Positions 33,505-52,497 of a stretch of 64,000 bases of DNA are shown piece after piece. The notes beneath the pieces are model-generated. The model was given only the letters and a program-made list of their open reading frames with translations. It did not search any database and was not told where the DNA came from. The stretch's first letter is position 1; each line of letters opens with the position of its first letter. Origin of the DNA: Bolinopsis microptera (taxonomy: Eukaryota > Ctenophora > Tentaculata > Lobata > Bolinopsidae); contig NC_087073.1 in the NCBI RefSeq assembly GCF_026151205.1, positions 9,252,411 to 9,316,410 of the forward strand, written 5' to 3'. A program made the translations under genes and the position numbers.

Positions 33505-36157
33505 TTACAATTCATCTTTGAACTGACGCAAAAACTTTGGGAAAACAGTTAAAATATTGTCGATTTCAACGTAGTTGAGAAGTTCATCCTCGTCTGAGTC
33601 CAGCAGCTTGAACAATCTTCTGATATCCGCGTCTGTAACTGCAATGAATCTCGGTGTTACAATCGCCAGCTTGTTTCACAATTACCAGATAACTATTAGG
33701 AAAGGGGCACATGTAGTAAAGATATGTAAAGTATAATAAGGTACAGCATACTCACAGACAGTTACACAATACAATGTTAATCTACAGAACAATGACTACT
33801 GAGTACGGGTATCATACCCACAGTGCACTTTACAGTGCCATTAGTCATGTGTAAAGTCATGGTATACAAAAGACAACATAATTTGGATTTTATGGCAGTC
33901 AAATGGACATAACATTATGTATTATATGCAGATTTTATGTACCAGATGTCAGACCATTTGTACAGGTCATAACAATTACGCAAGTTATAATTGATACTAT
34001 AAGATCCAATAATTGTAACAAATGCATTTGGACAGAATTAGTGTACTCACAAGTTTCGTCAGGTAATAGATTAATTTGACAGATTGCTATGGACTATGGA
34101 CTTGTGCAGTTTTAGCGTGATAAGCTCAAGGAAAATGACATCATTTCAATAGAAAATTTGGCAGAAATTCATGCTTACAAGAAATGATGTCATGATGAAT
34201 CATACATAAGTACTATGCTACGCTATGTTATTTTCAATGTTTACAAAGGAAATCTTTGTCCGTACCAACTAATTTTACATATTTAAAAAATAAGAACACA
34301 ACATAATTATCGCATTCTAAAGTTAAGTCAGAGAAGGTAGACATAGAGTGTGAGGGAGAGCGTCAATGAGTCGTTATCTTATACATTATAAATGATGTAC
34401 ATTTAGGTGAATAGCGGTAAGGAGAGGGACGAAGTAGTCGGAGAAGTGAGCCTGAGAATTCGAATATTTCGGTATTTCTAAATCAATGAAACTGGCATTC
34501 TACCAAATTTTATTGGAATATCGCCAAATTGTAGATGGTTCAAATATCAGTGTTTACAGTAATTAGTGATGTAGCTGCAGAGTGTAGGTGACATAAGGGA
34601 GAGCAGGAAACAAAATGACAAAGTGGCCGAGAAGACGATGAGAACAGTAGATGAGTACAGAAAACTGAAGAGATAAGGGATCTCAATTTATTTAAGGTAT
34701 TTTACGCCAGATCTCCTTCTCTCAGATATCATATTATTGTGGGACATTGGGTTTTCTTACAGCAGATAGATTAAACAGAATATGATATAATAAATATAAT
34801 ACATACTATGATGCATCCCTCTTTCGTCTAAAGCTGGTCCAACACACTCCAGAAATCCGGGCCAATCTATAGTTTCCTCAGTGTACATTCTGTCGTGCAT
34901 GTAGATCATCTGATGTGCAGCTTCACTCAGAGGCATATCTCCGTCATCATTTTCATCACCATCTCTTAAAATGAAACAAAAGTTTTAAATTTCTATTAAC
35001 TATCATGTATTGCATATCGTAAAATCCTACAAAAAGTAGCACATTTCAATGCTACAAAACTACAATTTAAAATATAAATAAAGTGCTATTCCTAACATGA
35101 CAGTACCTAAAGTGCAATTGATCCAATGTGAGCTGGGTTTTATCCTCGCACACCAATGGTGATCTGTAGGACCTCCACCAGATGTTGACAGCCAGGTTAC
35201 TGAAGAAATTATCGTTATCATGCATCTTGCTTTGTCTAGACAATTTCCAACTCTTCTTTATTACAACAAGTAAAAAGTTCTGCTGAACAATGAATGTCCA
35301 CATATTTTAACTATATAATGTTTGTGTTAAATTAGTTTAAAATTAACCTCAATTATGCTATTTCTAGCTCTGTTAAACATTTTTGTTCACCAAGCATTAA
35401 GCATATCAAAATCTAACCTGCCAATGGAGTTTACATGATGGAACCAAAACCAAGGAATGTACAAGCAATCCCCAGCTTCCATGGAAACATTGTAGAATTG
35501 TATGTCTTTAAAGCCTGGATACTTATCTGTATCCACATTTTCAACATCAACTGAACTATAGAAACCCTCTCGATTATCAATGTGAGCTTTCTGGTGAGTT
35601 TCACTTCTATTAGCCATGATGAACCATTTTTTACCTCTCATGAGACAATTTATATTTTCATATGCATCATTGTGCCAGACACTTTTTGTTCCCCCACTAC
35701 TAAACCACATGACATTATCCGCAAGAAGGTTATTTACAACAAAGGGACAATTTAATGGAAGGTGCAAAGGAATATCTGATGCCAAAAATGGGGGTACTGG
35801 ATTTACATAATAGATGTCTTCTTCTTTATAAACGTTCAAGAATTCTGAAAATGTGAGATGTTTTGATCCATCATTTCTGTTTTCTTTTTTTCCTTCCTCA
35901 GCAAATACAGTAAACGTATCTGATTCTGGTAAGGATTGAAAATATTCATCTGTCCATTTTGTGAATGCAGGAAAAGTCTTTGCAGCTCCTCTGAATAATA
36001 CAGGAGTTCCGGGAATAACATATTTAGTAAAAAACTGATCTGGAGGAATGAAGGTGTCAAAGACATCAACACTTTTCTGAGGTCCTGACTGCAGTCCAAT
36101 GTAATCGGCTTGTACAGCCAAAATTATGATAAAAAGATTGATAAGAATGTTTTCCAT
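33505..36157 (-). CDS. ER-resident JmjC (cupin-8) hydroxylase with EF-hands and KDEL, gene B
   Basis: Four exons: 35,418-36,157; 35,107-35,199; 34,807-34,964; 33,505-33,638. They give 1,125 nt, 374 residues. Residues 1 to about 17 are a signal peptide (MENILINLFIIILAVQA). The cupin-8/JmjC domain (about 30-247) has H162-N-D164 in TKSVWHNDAYEN and His240 in PWFWFHHV, the Fe(II) triad of 2-oxoglutarate hydroxylases. GKKWFIM supplies a likely 2OG-contacting Lys. Two canonical EF-hand loops follow: DENDDGDMPLSE (281-292) and DSDEDELLNYVE (344-355). The protein ends exactly in KDEL, the ER-retrieval signal. Together these predict a Ca2+-binding protein hydroxylase in the ER lumen. Substrate unknown. 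Gene A is a paralogue, and here most of the catalytic domain is in one large exon that is split into four in gene A. Confidence 0.92.
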
Positions 36158-36475
36158 GCTGACCTAGAGATAGTAATGATGCAGTTATCAATTATCATGA
36201 ATCTTATAATTTATTGAAACAAATAAAATACATACAGGATTATTTAAAATGATTTGAATTTAAAAAGCTTCCGTCATGTTTGAAAAAGGTTTCTCAAACT
36301 TTCAATTAGGCTACATGGTAGATGCATCCTCTAAGACAGCATGGTCAAATTCTCGACTTGACCACATTCCCAACCGTAACTTGCTATAATTTGTGCACTA
36401 GAAGCTAGATTTAACACCAACACCAGCCCATTACTATAGCAAAACGTTGCAACTATGTTGTATTATAGTAGAAGC
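36158..36475. other. Upstream region of JmjC gene B
   Basis: Promoter region by position. No motif that I can support. Confidence 0.5.
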
Positions 36476-36557
36476 AGTGGTGTAATGAAGGCCCCGGCCG
36501 ACCCCACTGTGCTGGGGGGGGGGGGAGAGCCAAATCGTTGTTTGAATGTGGGACAAT
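36476..36557. mobile_element. hAT MITE fragment
   Basis: CAGTGGTGTAATGAAGGCCC and the following AATCGTTGTTTGAATGTGGG match the left part of the MITE at 25,003. The right part is absent. Confidence 0.7.
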
Positions 36558-36734
36558 CATCCTCTATTATATACAAAAAGATGAGCCAAAATGGACTTAA
36601 GCTTATTGAATTATGGCTGTTTATGGCCAGTACTTGCAGGAGCAAAGTGATAAAAATATGATTTTGAAAATACCAGCTCAATTTTGATACTATCTTGTAT
36701 GGCTGGCTAGTTCTAAACAAAACGTGAGGCATAT

Positions 36735-38850
36735 GAACAAGTAAATGAGCTTTTGTCATCATTACAGTCTTATATGAGAGCGAATAAGTTACATATAAAC
36801 ATGTCCAAGTGCTGCTACATACACTTCAAACCCACCATGGCAGGTTCTAAGTCAGAGATTTTATCACACCCTGAAGTTGTACTAACTATAGACAACTTTC
36901 CAATCAAAAAGGTTTCATCCGCAAAATTTCTGGGTGTTATAATTGACGAGAACCTATCATGGGAAGATCACATTAAAGCTCTTAAGCGAACTCTAAATCA
37001 TTCCACATCCACTTTATGTAGATTTCGCTGCTCTTTTCCAGAATTCCTACATCAACAATTATATTATACCCTGTTCGAATCACAACTTTCTTACTGTATA
37101 TCTGTATGGGGTGGGGCAGCGAAGCAACGTATAAGCTCAATATTTACTGCTCAGAAGTACTGTCTCAGAGTACTATTTGGTGATAGGCTGGCGTACCTTG
37201 ATAAGTTTAAGACTTGTGCACATACTTGTGCACATACTTTTGGATCTTTTACAGCAGCAAATACTGAACTGAGGGCCAAGGCTCTCCGTGCTCTCTATGG
37301 CCTCAAAGGCAATATCGTCAAAGATGCCCTCTCTCACCGTTCCCTAAACATTCTATTTGACTCTCTAATAAAACCGATACTGCTCTATGGCTGCCAAATC
37401 TTATGTCCTCACTCAAAAACCATGAGATACCTCTCCAAAACAGATAGCAAAGCCAACCCCCAGCATACTCTCAGGTACATCTCACAAGACCACTATGAAA
37501 GATTCCACCTCAAGTTTATCAAGTGGTCCTTGTCTGTCCATTCAAAAGCATCAAATATAGGCTGCTGGGGTGAAAGTGGGCGCCACCCCCTCTTCTTTGA
37601 AGCCTGCAAACTTGCAATAGATTTCTATAGTCGTCTTGAAAGCACTGAAAATGAACTTCTCTCCGCTGCATTTCACGAGCAGATTATGCTGGGCCTTCCA
37701 TGGTACACCAACATCTCTAATCTTCTCACCAAATATAACTTCCCCCACTCATCCTCTTCAAAATCCAAGCTCTCTACCCAAATCAGTCACAACATGAGGG
37801 AAGAATTTGTGGATACCTGGAAATCTGCCAAGGCATCCTCACCTAAATTAGAATTCTACAATCAAATTAAACATGATTTTGAACCAGAAACATACTTAGG
37901 AGTGGTTAAGATCCCCGATGCTCGGAAAAGCTTAACAAGGTTTCGTATTAGCTGCCACAATCTTTACATTGAGAGGGGCCGTTACGAAACCCCCCTAGTA
38001 CCAAGAGAACATCGATGGTGCACTTTTTGCTTTTTCAGCAAGGGGCTTAAGCCTATTGAGGACGAAATTCATGTTCTAACTGACTGTTTACTCTACTCCT
38101 CAGTTAGAGAAAAATTTAACTTCCATCCCAAAAATATTACTGACCTAGCCGGTTTGCTATCCGATAAAACACTAGACCCTACAAAATTTACTGCCACAGC
38201 AAGAGCAATCCATTCAATTCTCTCTGTGAACGAAAATTTTACAGCCTACTATAAGAGCCCAGATTTCCACTCAAATACTGGCCAATGCATAATGCTATAG
38301 GACCTCAAAAATAGTATTATAAAACATTTCTATTTTATCCCTACACATTTGTAAATAACTAGAATTGTGTAACCTTAAATTATTTCAGAATTATAACTAT
38401 TGTGAATTCAATAAAATAATTATCACTTTTGTATCCTTGTATCCTTGTATCCTTGTATCCTACTAGGCCTATAGGAAACCAGAAACTTGACCAAAACTTT
38501 TTCATAAAAGAGCACACCAAACCGATATTCAAACATAACAATATTCTAGCTGTACAAAATCTCTATACATACCGTGCAGTTACCTCGAGCTCTACAAGAT
38601 AATGAAATTCCGTGCTCCAATATCTCTACGTATGAGGGTTACACATGTTCGTCAAGGAAACCCTGCCTTCTAATCTGTCAGGCAGACCCACCTGACAACC
38701 ACAACACTAGATCAACTAAAATGTTTAACATCTTAACCCCAAAGTTCAGAATGACTGACTTTACTACTAGTGTAATGTGCTTGCGAGGAAAGCTAAAACA
38801 TGCGCTATTAGCTGTTTCACGTTGTAGCCCTGCCGCGCACTAACTTGCGC
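36735..38850 (+). mobile_element. LINE 3' fragment (reverse transcriptase), interrupted
   Basis: The first segment, up to about 37,237, encodes the C-terminal part of a non-LTR reverse transcriptase: MRANKLHINMSKCCYIHFKP, then KFLGVIIDENLSWEDHI, then KFKTCA. The sequence resumes at 38,461 with RPIGNQKLDQNFFIKEHTKP and ILAVQNLYTYRAV. After a stop and a frame change comes NTRSTKMFNILTP. Between these lies another LINE (37,238-38,460). Truncation, a frame change and stops make it non-functional. The clade looks Jockey/CR1-like by these motifs. Confidence 0.8.
37238..38460 (+). mobile_element. 5'-truncated CR1-like LINE inserted in another LINE
   Basis: It encodes about 350 residues of a LINE ORF2 C-terminus (LRAKALRALYGLKG, FDSLIKPILLYGCQI, and the terminal Cys/His module WCTFC..IHVLTDC). 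It ends in four 8-bp TTGTATCC repeats at 38,429-38,460, like the short 3' tail repeats of CR1/L2 elements. ACTTGTGCACAT is duplicated at the left junction (37,212-37,235). The coding frame happens to stay open across this junction, so a 515-codon ORF at 36,753-38,300 fuses two unrelated LINE copies. Confidence 0.82.
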
Positions 38851-38935
38851 GGCTTCGTCATTCGTGGCTTTCGCCACAAAACCACTTGTGCAATGACAGG
38901 GGGTCACGACGTGGTACAAATAATGCCACATTGGC
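38829..38935. repeat. Dispersed repeat family B, copy 1
   Basis: A short CCGCGCAC/TGCGCGG hairpin is followed by GGGGGTCACGACGTGGTACA. A second copy is at about 41,229-41,318 (GGGGGTCACGACGTGATACA). Confidence 0.65.
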
Positions 38936-40440
38936 ATAAAACAATTTTAGTTGCGCATGTTCTGAGACCAGAAATGGGACAGTACTTGGACTAAAAACGG
39001 GTGGCAAAAGGAACCAGTTGCCTGTAAGAGCTTTACTAGTACCCAAAATACCGCTTCTAAAGCATCACCCCAAGCCTGATATCAGCTGAACACAAAAGCA
39101 TAAATTGTTTCAGGATTTTCACAACAAATCAGCTTGCACATACTATTGAATATTGCATATTAGGATGTAAAAGTTTTAATACATAATGTATAATATAATA
39201 CACGTTAAAAAGCTCGATTGAAATATCTGCTTAAAACACTACTACATGTTGTAAAAAACAATATATTTACAAAACAAAACGAGGGGAACACAGAAAAGAG
39301 AAGGACATATTAGCATAAAATGCCCGCAAGGCCTTCTACTAGTAATAGAAAGCCAATCAGACATAGATTTCGAGCAAGCTTGTCAGGCTTGTTACTTCAC
39401 TTGTCAGGGCTTAAATATTTCAAACAATATACACGTATAATTACAGCAATGGTCTAAGGTTAGACACCCTCAACAATTTACAAACCAATTAAAAATAAAT
39501 CAAATAAAACAGTAACCATTTAAAAAATCAGGGTCGAATTGATAAAAACCCCTGTGTTACATGTGCGCATTGATGATACAGAATTACTGTCCCAAGGTAA
39601 GATAGAACATTCTAAATGCCCACTGCAACGATCCAGGCCTTTCTCTTTAGAGCGTTCCGCATAGCATATCGGCACTTTAAGGCGTGTTTGAAATTGAGAC
39701 CCAGTATCTTGCTAGTTTTTTGACGTACTTATACTGTAGGTAATATGTTGAAATAGTATACCTCCCCCGCGGAAAATTTCAAGTCTACCGGATTTGCAAT
39801 CTCTTTATTGTACTATCATGTAAATGCTACCTTTCTTTGATATCATACATTATCGATCTAATCAAAATTATCGATTCAACTATGATATTTTTATTTCTTT
39901 AGTCATTTTTCCAGTCTACTGCTAATTTTTTGAAATTTTATGAAGACTTTTATCAAGTTTAAAGTTGTCAGCCTGTATGTCATAAATTTAACTTTACTTA
40001 ACTTAAATACTTTACTTTATTTAAAGATCTCACGGCCAAAGAAACGTTTCAGATGTACTAATACCACGAAAACTGTGATAGTTCAGTTCAGTGTGAATCA
40101 CAATTTTGCCTTATACAAATTATAAAAGAGCAAGCCTGTGTTCCCATCGTTTTGGCAAAAGACGGAAAGATTAATGGAAGGATTGACGGACGACTTATTA
40201 AGGCACACCTACCTTGATCTCCAAAATTTATTTTTCATCTTTGTTCGCTTTTGTACATTTGGATTTGTAACTATATTATTTTTAAGGTGATAAATGGATA
40301 GAAATCACAGATGCGTGTTTTGCAAAACTACCCAAGTGCCCGGGTTTCTCAACAAACTTGTTTGACTGTTGACGAATGGAGCAAAAGAAAAACTTTAATT
40401 TAAGTTTTATGGCATAGCATAAGTGATAATTGTCCATTGT
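38936..40440. other. Intergenic, nothing recognised
   Basis: No supported ORF or RNA. ORFs of about 60 codons only. Confidence 0.5.
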
Positions 40441-41318
40441 TAATGGACTAGCCCGGCGCGCGCTACTACGTAGCACTTAATTTCCTCGGGCTACATTTCG
40501 AGAAGAAAGCGACGCGCGCACTACTTCGAAGAAATTTAGACGAGCTTAACATACAACATACGTCAAAAGTGATAAGTTTGTATCGCGATACATAACTGGG
40601 CCGTGCCGTGCATCCAATAATGCTTCTCGCAACCACGTTGGATCGGCAACCTTTTTTAGATTGGTATGCAAAATGCGCTACCGGGCCTCGCCGAGCTGCA
40701 AAAAATGTCACCTGACCATGTGTTTTCGTGCCACTGCGGGCTTAACGGGTGATACTCTTAAAATATTTGTTTCAAATATTATGGACCGTCGACTGTCGAC
40801 GAGTCCAACTCGTCGCGCGTCCTGGTATGTTGTTTCGCAAGCGTAAGGTCTCTGCATGCAGGATAAAGCATAAGTTAAGCGCAAAGAATTGACATCGTCA
40901 CATAAGACCAACGTCATGAACGTGATTAATTTCACATTACATTGCCGTGTGTCTACGCGTACTTGGTACTCATGCGTGACGCGCTCGTTTCACAAGTAGA
41001 GAGGGCTCTGGTTAGAGCTATTAGTGATTAACTTTTCAACAAATTTCTTTTTATTAGCAGCGCTCGATCCGACACTATAATTACAAATATAATTTTATAG
41101 GACGGTTCGGTATTACTCACTATTACTGCTTAACGGATGATACTCGTAAAGTCAACCGGGCTAAATCACTTTATACAGTTGAATTAATTCAAAATGTTTC
41201 TAAAAGCGCCTTGCCATACGTTGTATGACCCGCCGCGCACGAGTGCGCGGCTCCCCTGTATCGTAGAAACGCTAGTGAAACAACAATGGGGGTCACGACG
41301 TGATACAAAAAGCGCCCT
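40441..41318. repeat. Cluster of palindromic CG-rich dispersed repeats
   Basis: It includes GCGCGCGCTACTACGTAGC-type hairpins, then TTAACGGGTGATACTCTTAA (from about 40,741) followed by GACGAGTCCAACTCGTC and GCGCGTCCTGGTATG, and repeat family B at 41,229-41,318. Related blocks occur at 51,178-51,300 and 52,136-52,250. Short ORFs here on both strands reflect CG palindromes, not genes. Confidence 0.6.
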
Positions 41319-42957
41319 CGACAATTTAAATCAACTTGGATCGCGATCGATGTAATTTTAAACACTGTGCATTGGTTCTAAATCACTCGACACTCCACAT
41401 GACATATATTTTGCAAATGATACGTACTTTTTCATTATAGTACTAGTATAAGTAGCGCGTGCCGCTTTCTTCTCGAAATAGGCATGTGCTACGTTTAATT
41501 ACTACATTTAGTTACCAGTTACTGGGCGGCACCCAGCCTGTAATTCCCACGAATTCCTTGTCATGTCATGTATGACAACTATTACCAATCAACTCACAAC
41601 TATACCAGTATACCAATCAGCTTCCACTCATCCAGCATGCATTGACCAAGGCCAATCAAATCCCAAGATCACTGTCACGTGTCAAAACAATTATGTTCAC
41701 CTTCCCACCGGAATCCACATTTATGTTTAAAACTGATTGAGTGTTCACTGTTCTATAAATAATAACTATAAGTAACATGACAATTTTAGGCTTAATATAA
41801 TTATTGTCGGTGTTTTCATAATGAAAAAATGCGGTTTATCGAGATCGAGAGTCATCATATTGGGTTTCTTGAGAACGTATTCCTTTTTCGAGTCGTGTAG
41901 TACGAACCTGACAAGTGAAATTAATTGTATAATTGTCGCACTTGTTGTGTTTTAATGTTGGCATTAATATTAATAACTTATTTTTACCTGGGGACCTCAG
42001 GCCGGCTATTATGTTTATTAACATAGTAGAGATTCGGCGAATAGAGATTAGGCGGAATGACAGGCTGAGCGCGGCCCAGTAAGCCTTGAACGACTATTAA
42101 AAACACGTGATCGAGACAGTTTTTTGCCAATATCATATATATCTCGCCAGGGGACCATTTTAACCCTATTGCATATGTCATGGGGGCGTCCGAAAATACA
42201 TCGATTCAAGTTTAGAACAATCTCGAAGATCGACTGTAGAGTGATTTAGCACGCAGACAGACTGCACGCTCGAAATTCTCTCCTTGACCGAAATTTCGCA
42301 GTTTTGACTGAATTTTCGATAATTAGTGACCAATCAGTGAGGTTGGTGAAAGTGACAAAAGTCACCATCAAGGTACTGGAAGCTGTATATCCGGATAAAA
42401 CTTTGATGGAATCAAAATATTGAATATGTCCTACCGGTAGGACATTTTCAAATTTCAGCTTATTTCCGCGACCCAAATTTCACTGTTTTGACTGAATTTA
42501 CTTCAATGACCAACTCACTGATGATGGCACCTGAGACACGATTGAGGTACTGAAAGTAAGTGTCGAACTAGAGTCCAGGTAGCGCACTTGAGTTCGACAG
42601 AGTCGAACAATGATACAAATAGTTTAGCAGCTCAGTTGTAAAAGTAACATGTTCTATTTATCAGTAGACTAGAGCGCTGCTATCCTAACCTACCATTGGT
42701 GGACGATCATGTGACCAGCAGCCAAGTGACCTCAAATAATGACTAATGTGCGAAACTGCATGGATACGTCAAGACTACGACATCCTTTATTGAACGAAAA
42801 AGCTTTTATCCATTGAAGTCATACAAATCGAAGATATATTACATGTCAGTCCTATTCTTTTTTCTTTTCTGCACCTCTTAACCATTAACCAATATTGCTT
42901 ATAAATAGCAACTTGTATCTTATCAGTCATATTGTCAAACCGCAAAAATCGTTCGAG
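41319..42957. other. Intergenic with repeat family A fragments
   Basis: It holds an isolated family-A right end (ACTGGGCGGCACCCAGCCTG, about 41,520-41,560) and copy 2 of repeat family A at 42,102-42,210, preceded by the inverted end GGCGGAATGACAGGCTGAGC (about 42,051). The remainder up to the receptor gene has no recognised feature. Confidence 0.55.
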
Positions 42958-49902
<6,945 letters not shown>

Positions 49903-49953
49903 TCCAAAAACAGAAACCGATTTGACAAATAATTTGTAATTGTGCGTTCACTA

Positions 49954-50447
49954 TCTTACTATATATAAAGCGGCTCCTCCACAGCCCCTTCATTTTCACT
50001 TTTTCTTTACACTCATCAAACACCTTAATGGTAACGGATTTTCTATTTGGATTTCGGACTTTGACCTTTAGCTATGCTGATCTGACATTATCTCACTGTA
50101 ATATAGATCTATTTTTTGTAAACCTTGTAAACCTTGTAAACCTTGTAAACCTATATGGATGTGTTTATCCGTACCATTTTACTGACACCAGGGCATCAAC
50201 TTTAACGTGACTTTCCGCAAAAACCGTAAAAGATATACAACTGAAACTTTTTTGACTGGGTCAAATGCTTTAATGGCTTTCAAATCAGCATGAAAAAATA
50301 AAAAATTGGCCAAGGAATAGGAGTTTTAGAGCCCAAAATTTGGACCCCCAAGTGGTGTCAAAAACGCGAATTAAATAGGTAATAATTATTTTAGTCTCTT
50401 GAAGTTGAGTCTTGACACCATTTTAGGGTTATACGGGTTCCTGCTAG
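49954..50447. mobile_element. Non-autonomous Helitron, copy 2
   Basis: It begins TCTTACTATATATAAAGCGG and ends GGGTTCCTGCTAG, inserted between A and T, with no target-site duplication. The 3' 290 bp match copy 1 at 15,715. The 5' 200 bp differ and include a four-unit AAACCTTGT tandem. It lies 51 bp after the receptor stop codon and so could supply part of its 3' UTR. Confidence 0.78.
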
Positions 50448-51177
50448 TGTTATATAACGTTTGAGGTTATTTGAGACGAGGTTAATTGCCATTTTTCATG
50501 TTTCAGACTTGTAGCTTTTCAAATGGCATACTGTTACAACTCATGCGAGGAATATGTCACAAAAGTTTTAAAATTCGATTGTAGGATGCCACGTCCTTCC
50601 AACATTTAATTGTTTATAGTTATACCCATGATTCTGGGTAACATGCTAGCAGCTAGAAACTCCATAGCTCCATTTTTACAAGTTGCAAATGCAATCTCAA
50701 TAAATGAAAATCATAAAATGTGGATTAGGAACTGAATAAAATATGCGAAACGAAGTTTTTTAAATTTTTTATCTCAAACTTTATTTTACTTCGGACATTC
50801 CAACAGCCACAATGTTACACAAGTGTAACTAGCCAATTACAGGATTCAGGAAGCCGAAGGATTCAATTAAAATTATAAATTAGGCCAGTGCACACTGCAC
50901 AGTGACGGTTAAGGTTGTGTGTACCATACTTTAGCTTTCTTCGCCCGAGACTTTGCTGCAATGGGTAGCTCCTCAGGCTCATATAAACTACATGACTCGA
51001 CAACTAATTTAACACGTTCTCTAGATCCCAGGAAACCTTACTGGCTGGGGCCTAACTTCGAAAGTAAAAGAGATAGAGACTTCCGGTTTTTTTGCAAAAT
51101 GTTCGCCTTGTAAAAATAACGTCACCTCCCCAGGAGGTTTTTTTACACTTACAGGAGGAAAATTAGGGACATTTTAT
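50448..51177. other. Intergenic, nothing recognised
   Basis: No supported ORF or repeat. ORF 50,919-51,113 (+) has no recognisable features. Confidence 0.5.
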
Positions 51178-51325
51178 AATTTAACGGGTGATAATAGGTG
51201 ATACTATTACATATTACTCGTAAAATATTTGCTTCAAATAAGACCGTCGACGAGTCCAACTCGGCGCGCGTCCTGGTAGGTTGTAAACCTACAAGATAGA
51301 TTATAAACCTACAATGTAGAATTAG
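51178..51325. repeat. Palindromic short repeat, copy 2
   Basis: TTAACGGGTGATA, then ACTCGTAAAATATTTG, GACGAGTCCAACTCG and GCGCGTCCTGGTAGGTTGTA. It is the same family as 40,741 and 52,432, with a duplicated TAAACCTACAA end. Confidence 0.7.
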
Positions 51326-51608
51326 ATTATGAGTTATCCCAAAAAGTCTTATTTTGCAGGCCTAATATTAATAATAGTGCACAGCTTTAACTTTACGGAT
51401 TTTTGACTTTTGTCCTCGGCTCTTACTAATTCGCTCGCCCAAAAATTTCACGTGACTTTGGTTTTTATGGCAGCCGTACAAAACGGTTTTACATAAACCC
51501 TAGTAGTAATCCCAACCCTAACCATAAACCCGAAGCTATCCATAACCCTTACCACAACCCTAATCCTGACCCGAGCCCTAAACAATCGAATTCATGTTTT
51601 ACTAGCCT

Positions 51609-51895
51609 GTCACGTGACCAAAACGGTTTTTTGCCGCCATAACTCTCCAGGGAAGCATTTTACCCATACGTCATGGGGGGTGATTCGGAATCAGCGTCCA
51701 AAATACACCGATTGCAGAGATCAATTTCATTACCATATAAGGGCCTTTTCACCAGAATTTGGGCAAGCGATTAAATTTAGTAAAAGCAGTTCTCCGCAAC
51801 AAATTGCGCATTTTCCTTTAAATCTGAGGGCCAAATATTACGTTCTTTATTTACTGGGCGGCGCTCAGCCTGTCATTCTGCATTCCGCCTAATCT
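51609..51895. repeat. Dispersed repeat family A, copy 3
   Basis: CACGTGACCAAAACGG, then GATTCGGAATCAGCGTCC as in copies 1 and 2. It ends with ACTGGGCGGCGCTCAGCCTG to GCCTAAT (about 51,856-51,892), the inverse of the end preceding copy 2 at 42,040. A degenerate CCCTAA run lies at 51,490-51,585. Confidence 0.65.
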
Positions 51896-52057
51896 TTATG
51901 TTTATGAACATTATATTTATACTTATATGTTATAGTCGTCAACATATTTTTGAAACAGTTACACAGGGTACACAGTAGTATAGGCACAGTACCTATTTAA
52001 CGAAATATAGGGAATATAACATCAAAAATTTAACATTTTATGTAGCAATTTAGGTGT

Positions 52058-52345
52058 CCATTAATGTCCGCTAATGTCCGCCAAAGTCCGTATATGTCCG
52101 CCAAAGTCCGTCTATGTCCGTCTATGTCTTGTACTTGTAGCGCGATGCGTTACTGTGCCGCGCCGCGCACTCAATGAGGCTTCTCACAGCGACATGCGCT
52201 ACTGTGCCGCGCCGAGCTGAGATGAATTGACATCGTCAATTAAGTCTATGTCCGCCTATGTCCTGTCCTGTCCTGTCCTTTTTGGATTTTATGAGACAAG
52301 CGGACATAGACGGACGTGACACCCCCCCCCCCCCCCCCCCCCCCC
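52058..52345. repeat. ATGTCCGCC short tandem repeats and a poly-C tract
   Basis: About eight 10-11-bp units around ATGTCCGC(C/T) at 52,058-52,130, a CG-rich block like that at 40,600-40,700, a CCTGT run, and about 24 consecutive C from 52,321. Confidence 0.75.
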
Positions 52346-52431
52346 ATTACAGTTTGATGATTACGTAATATTGCTGTCAGGAGGGGGGGGGTTGGGTCTT
52401 GATTACGGGGGGTAAAAATTGCTAAAATATT

Positions 52432-52497
52432 AACGGGTGATACTCGTAAAATATCTGTCCAACTCGGCGAGCGTCCTGGTAGGTTGTAAACCTACAA
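52432..52497. mobile_element. 66-bp palindromic insertion with 10-bp duplication
   Basis: The 66-bp core (AACGGGTGATACTCGTAAAA .. GTAGGTTGTAAACCTAC) is flanked by CTAAAATATT on both sides (52,422-52,431 and 52,498-52,507). It interrupts sequence related to the MITE at 7552, whose right end resumes at about 52,508. The core belongs to the family at 40,741 and 51,178. Confidence 0.65.

Noticed and set aside
36753-38300. A single 515-residue reverse-transcriptase protein
   Set aside because: The outer LINE's sequence resumes after 38,461, and the middle has its own CR1-like 3' tail, so the ORF is a fusion of two insertions.
40741-40840. Hammerhead ribozyme in the palindromic repeat family
   Set aside because: GACGAGTCC resembles part of the catalytic core, but I could not place the complete CTGANGA and GAAA core elements with a cleavage site in either strand.
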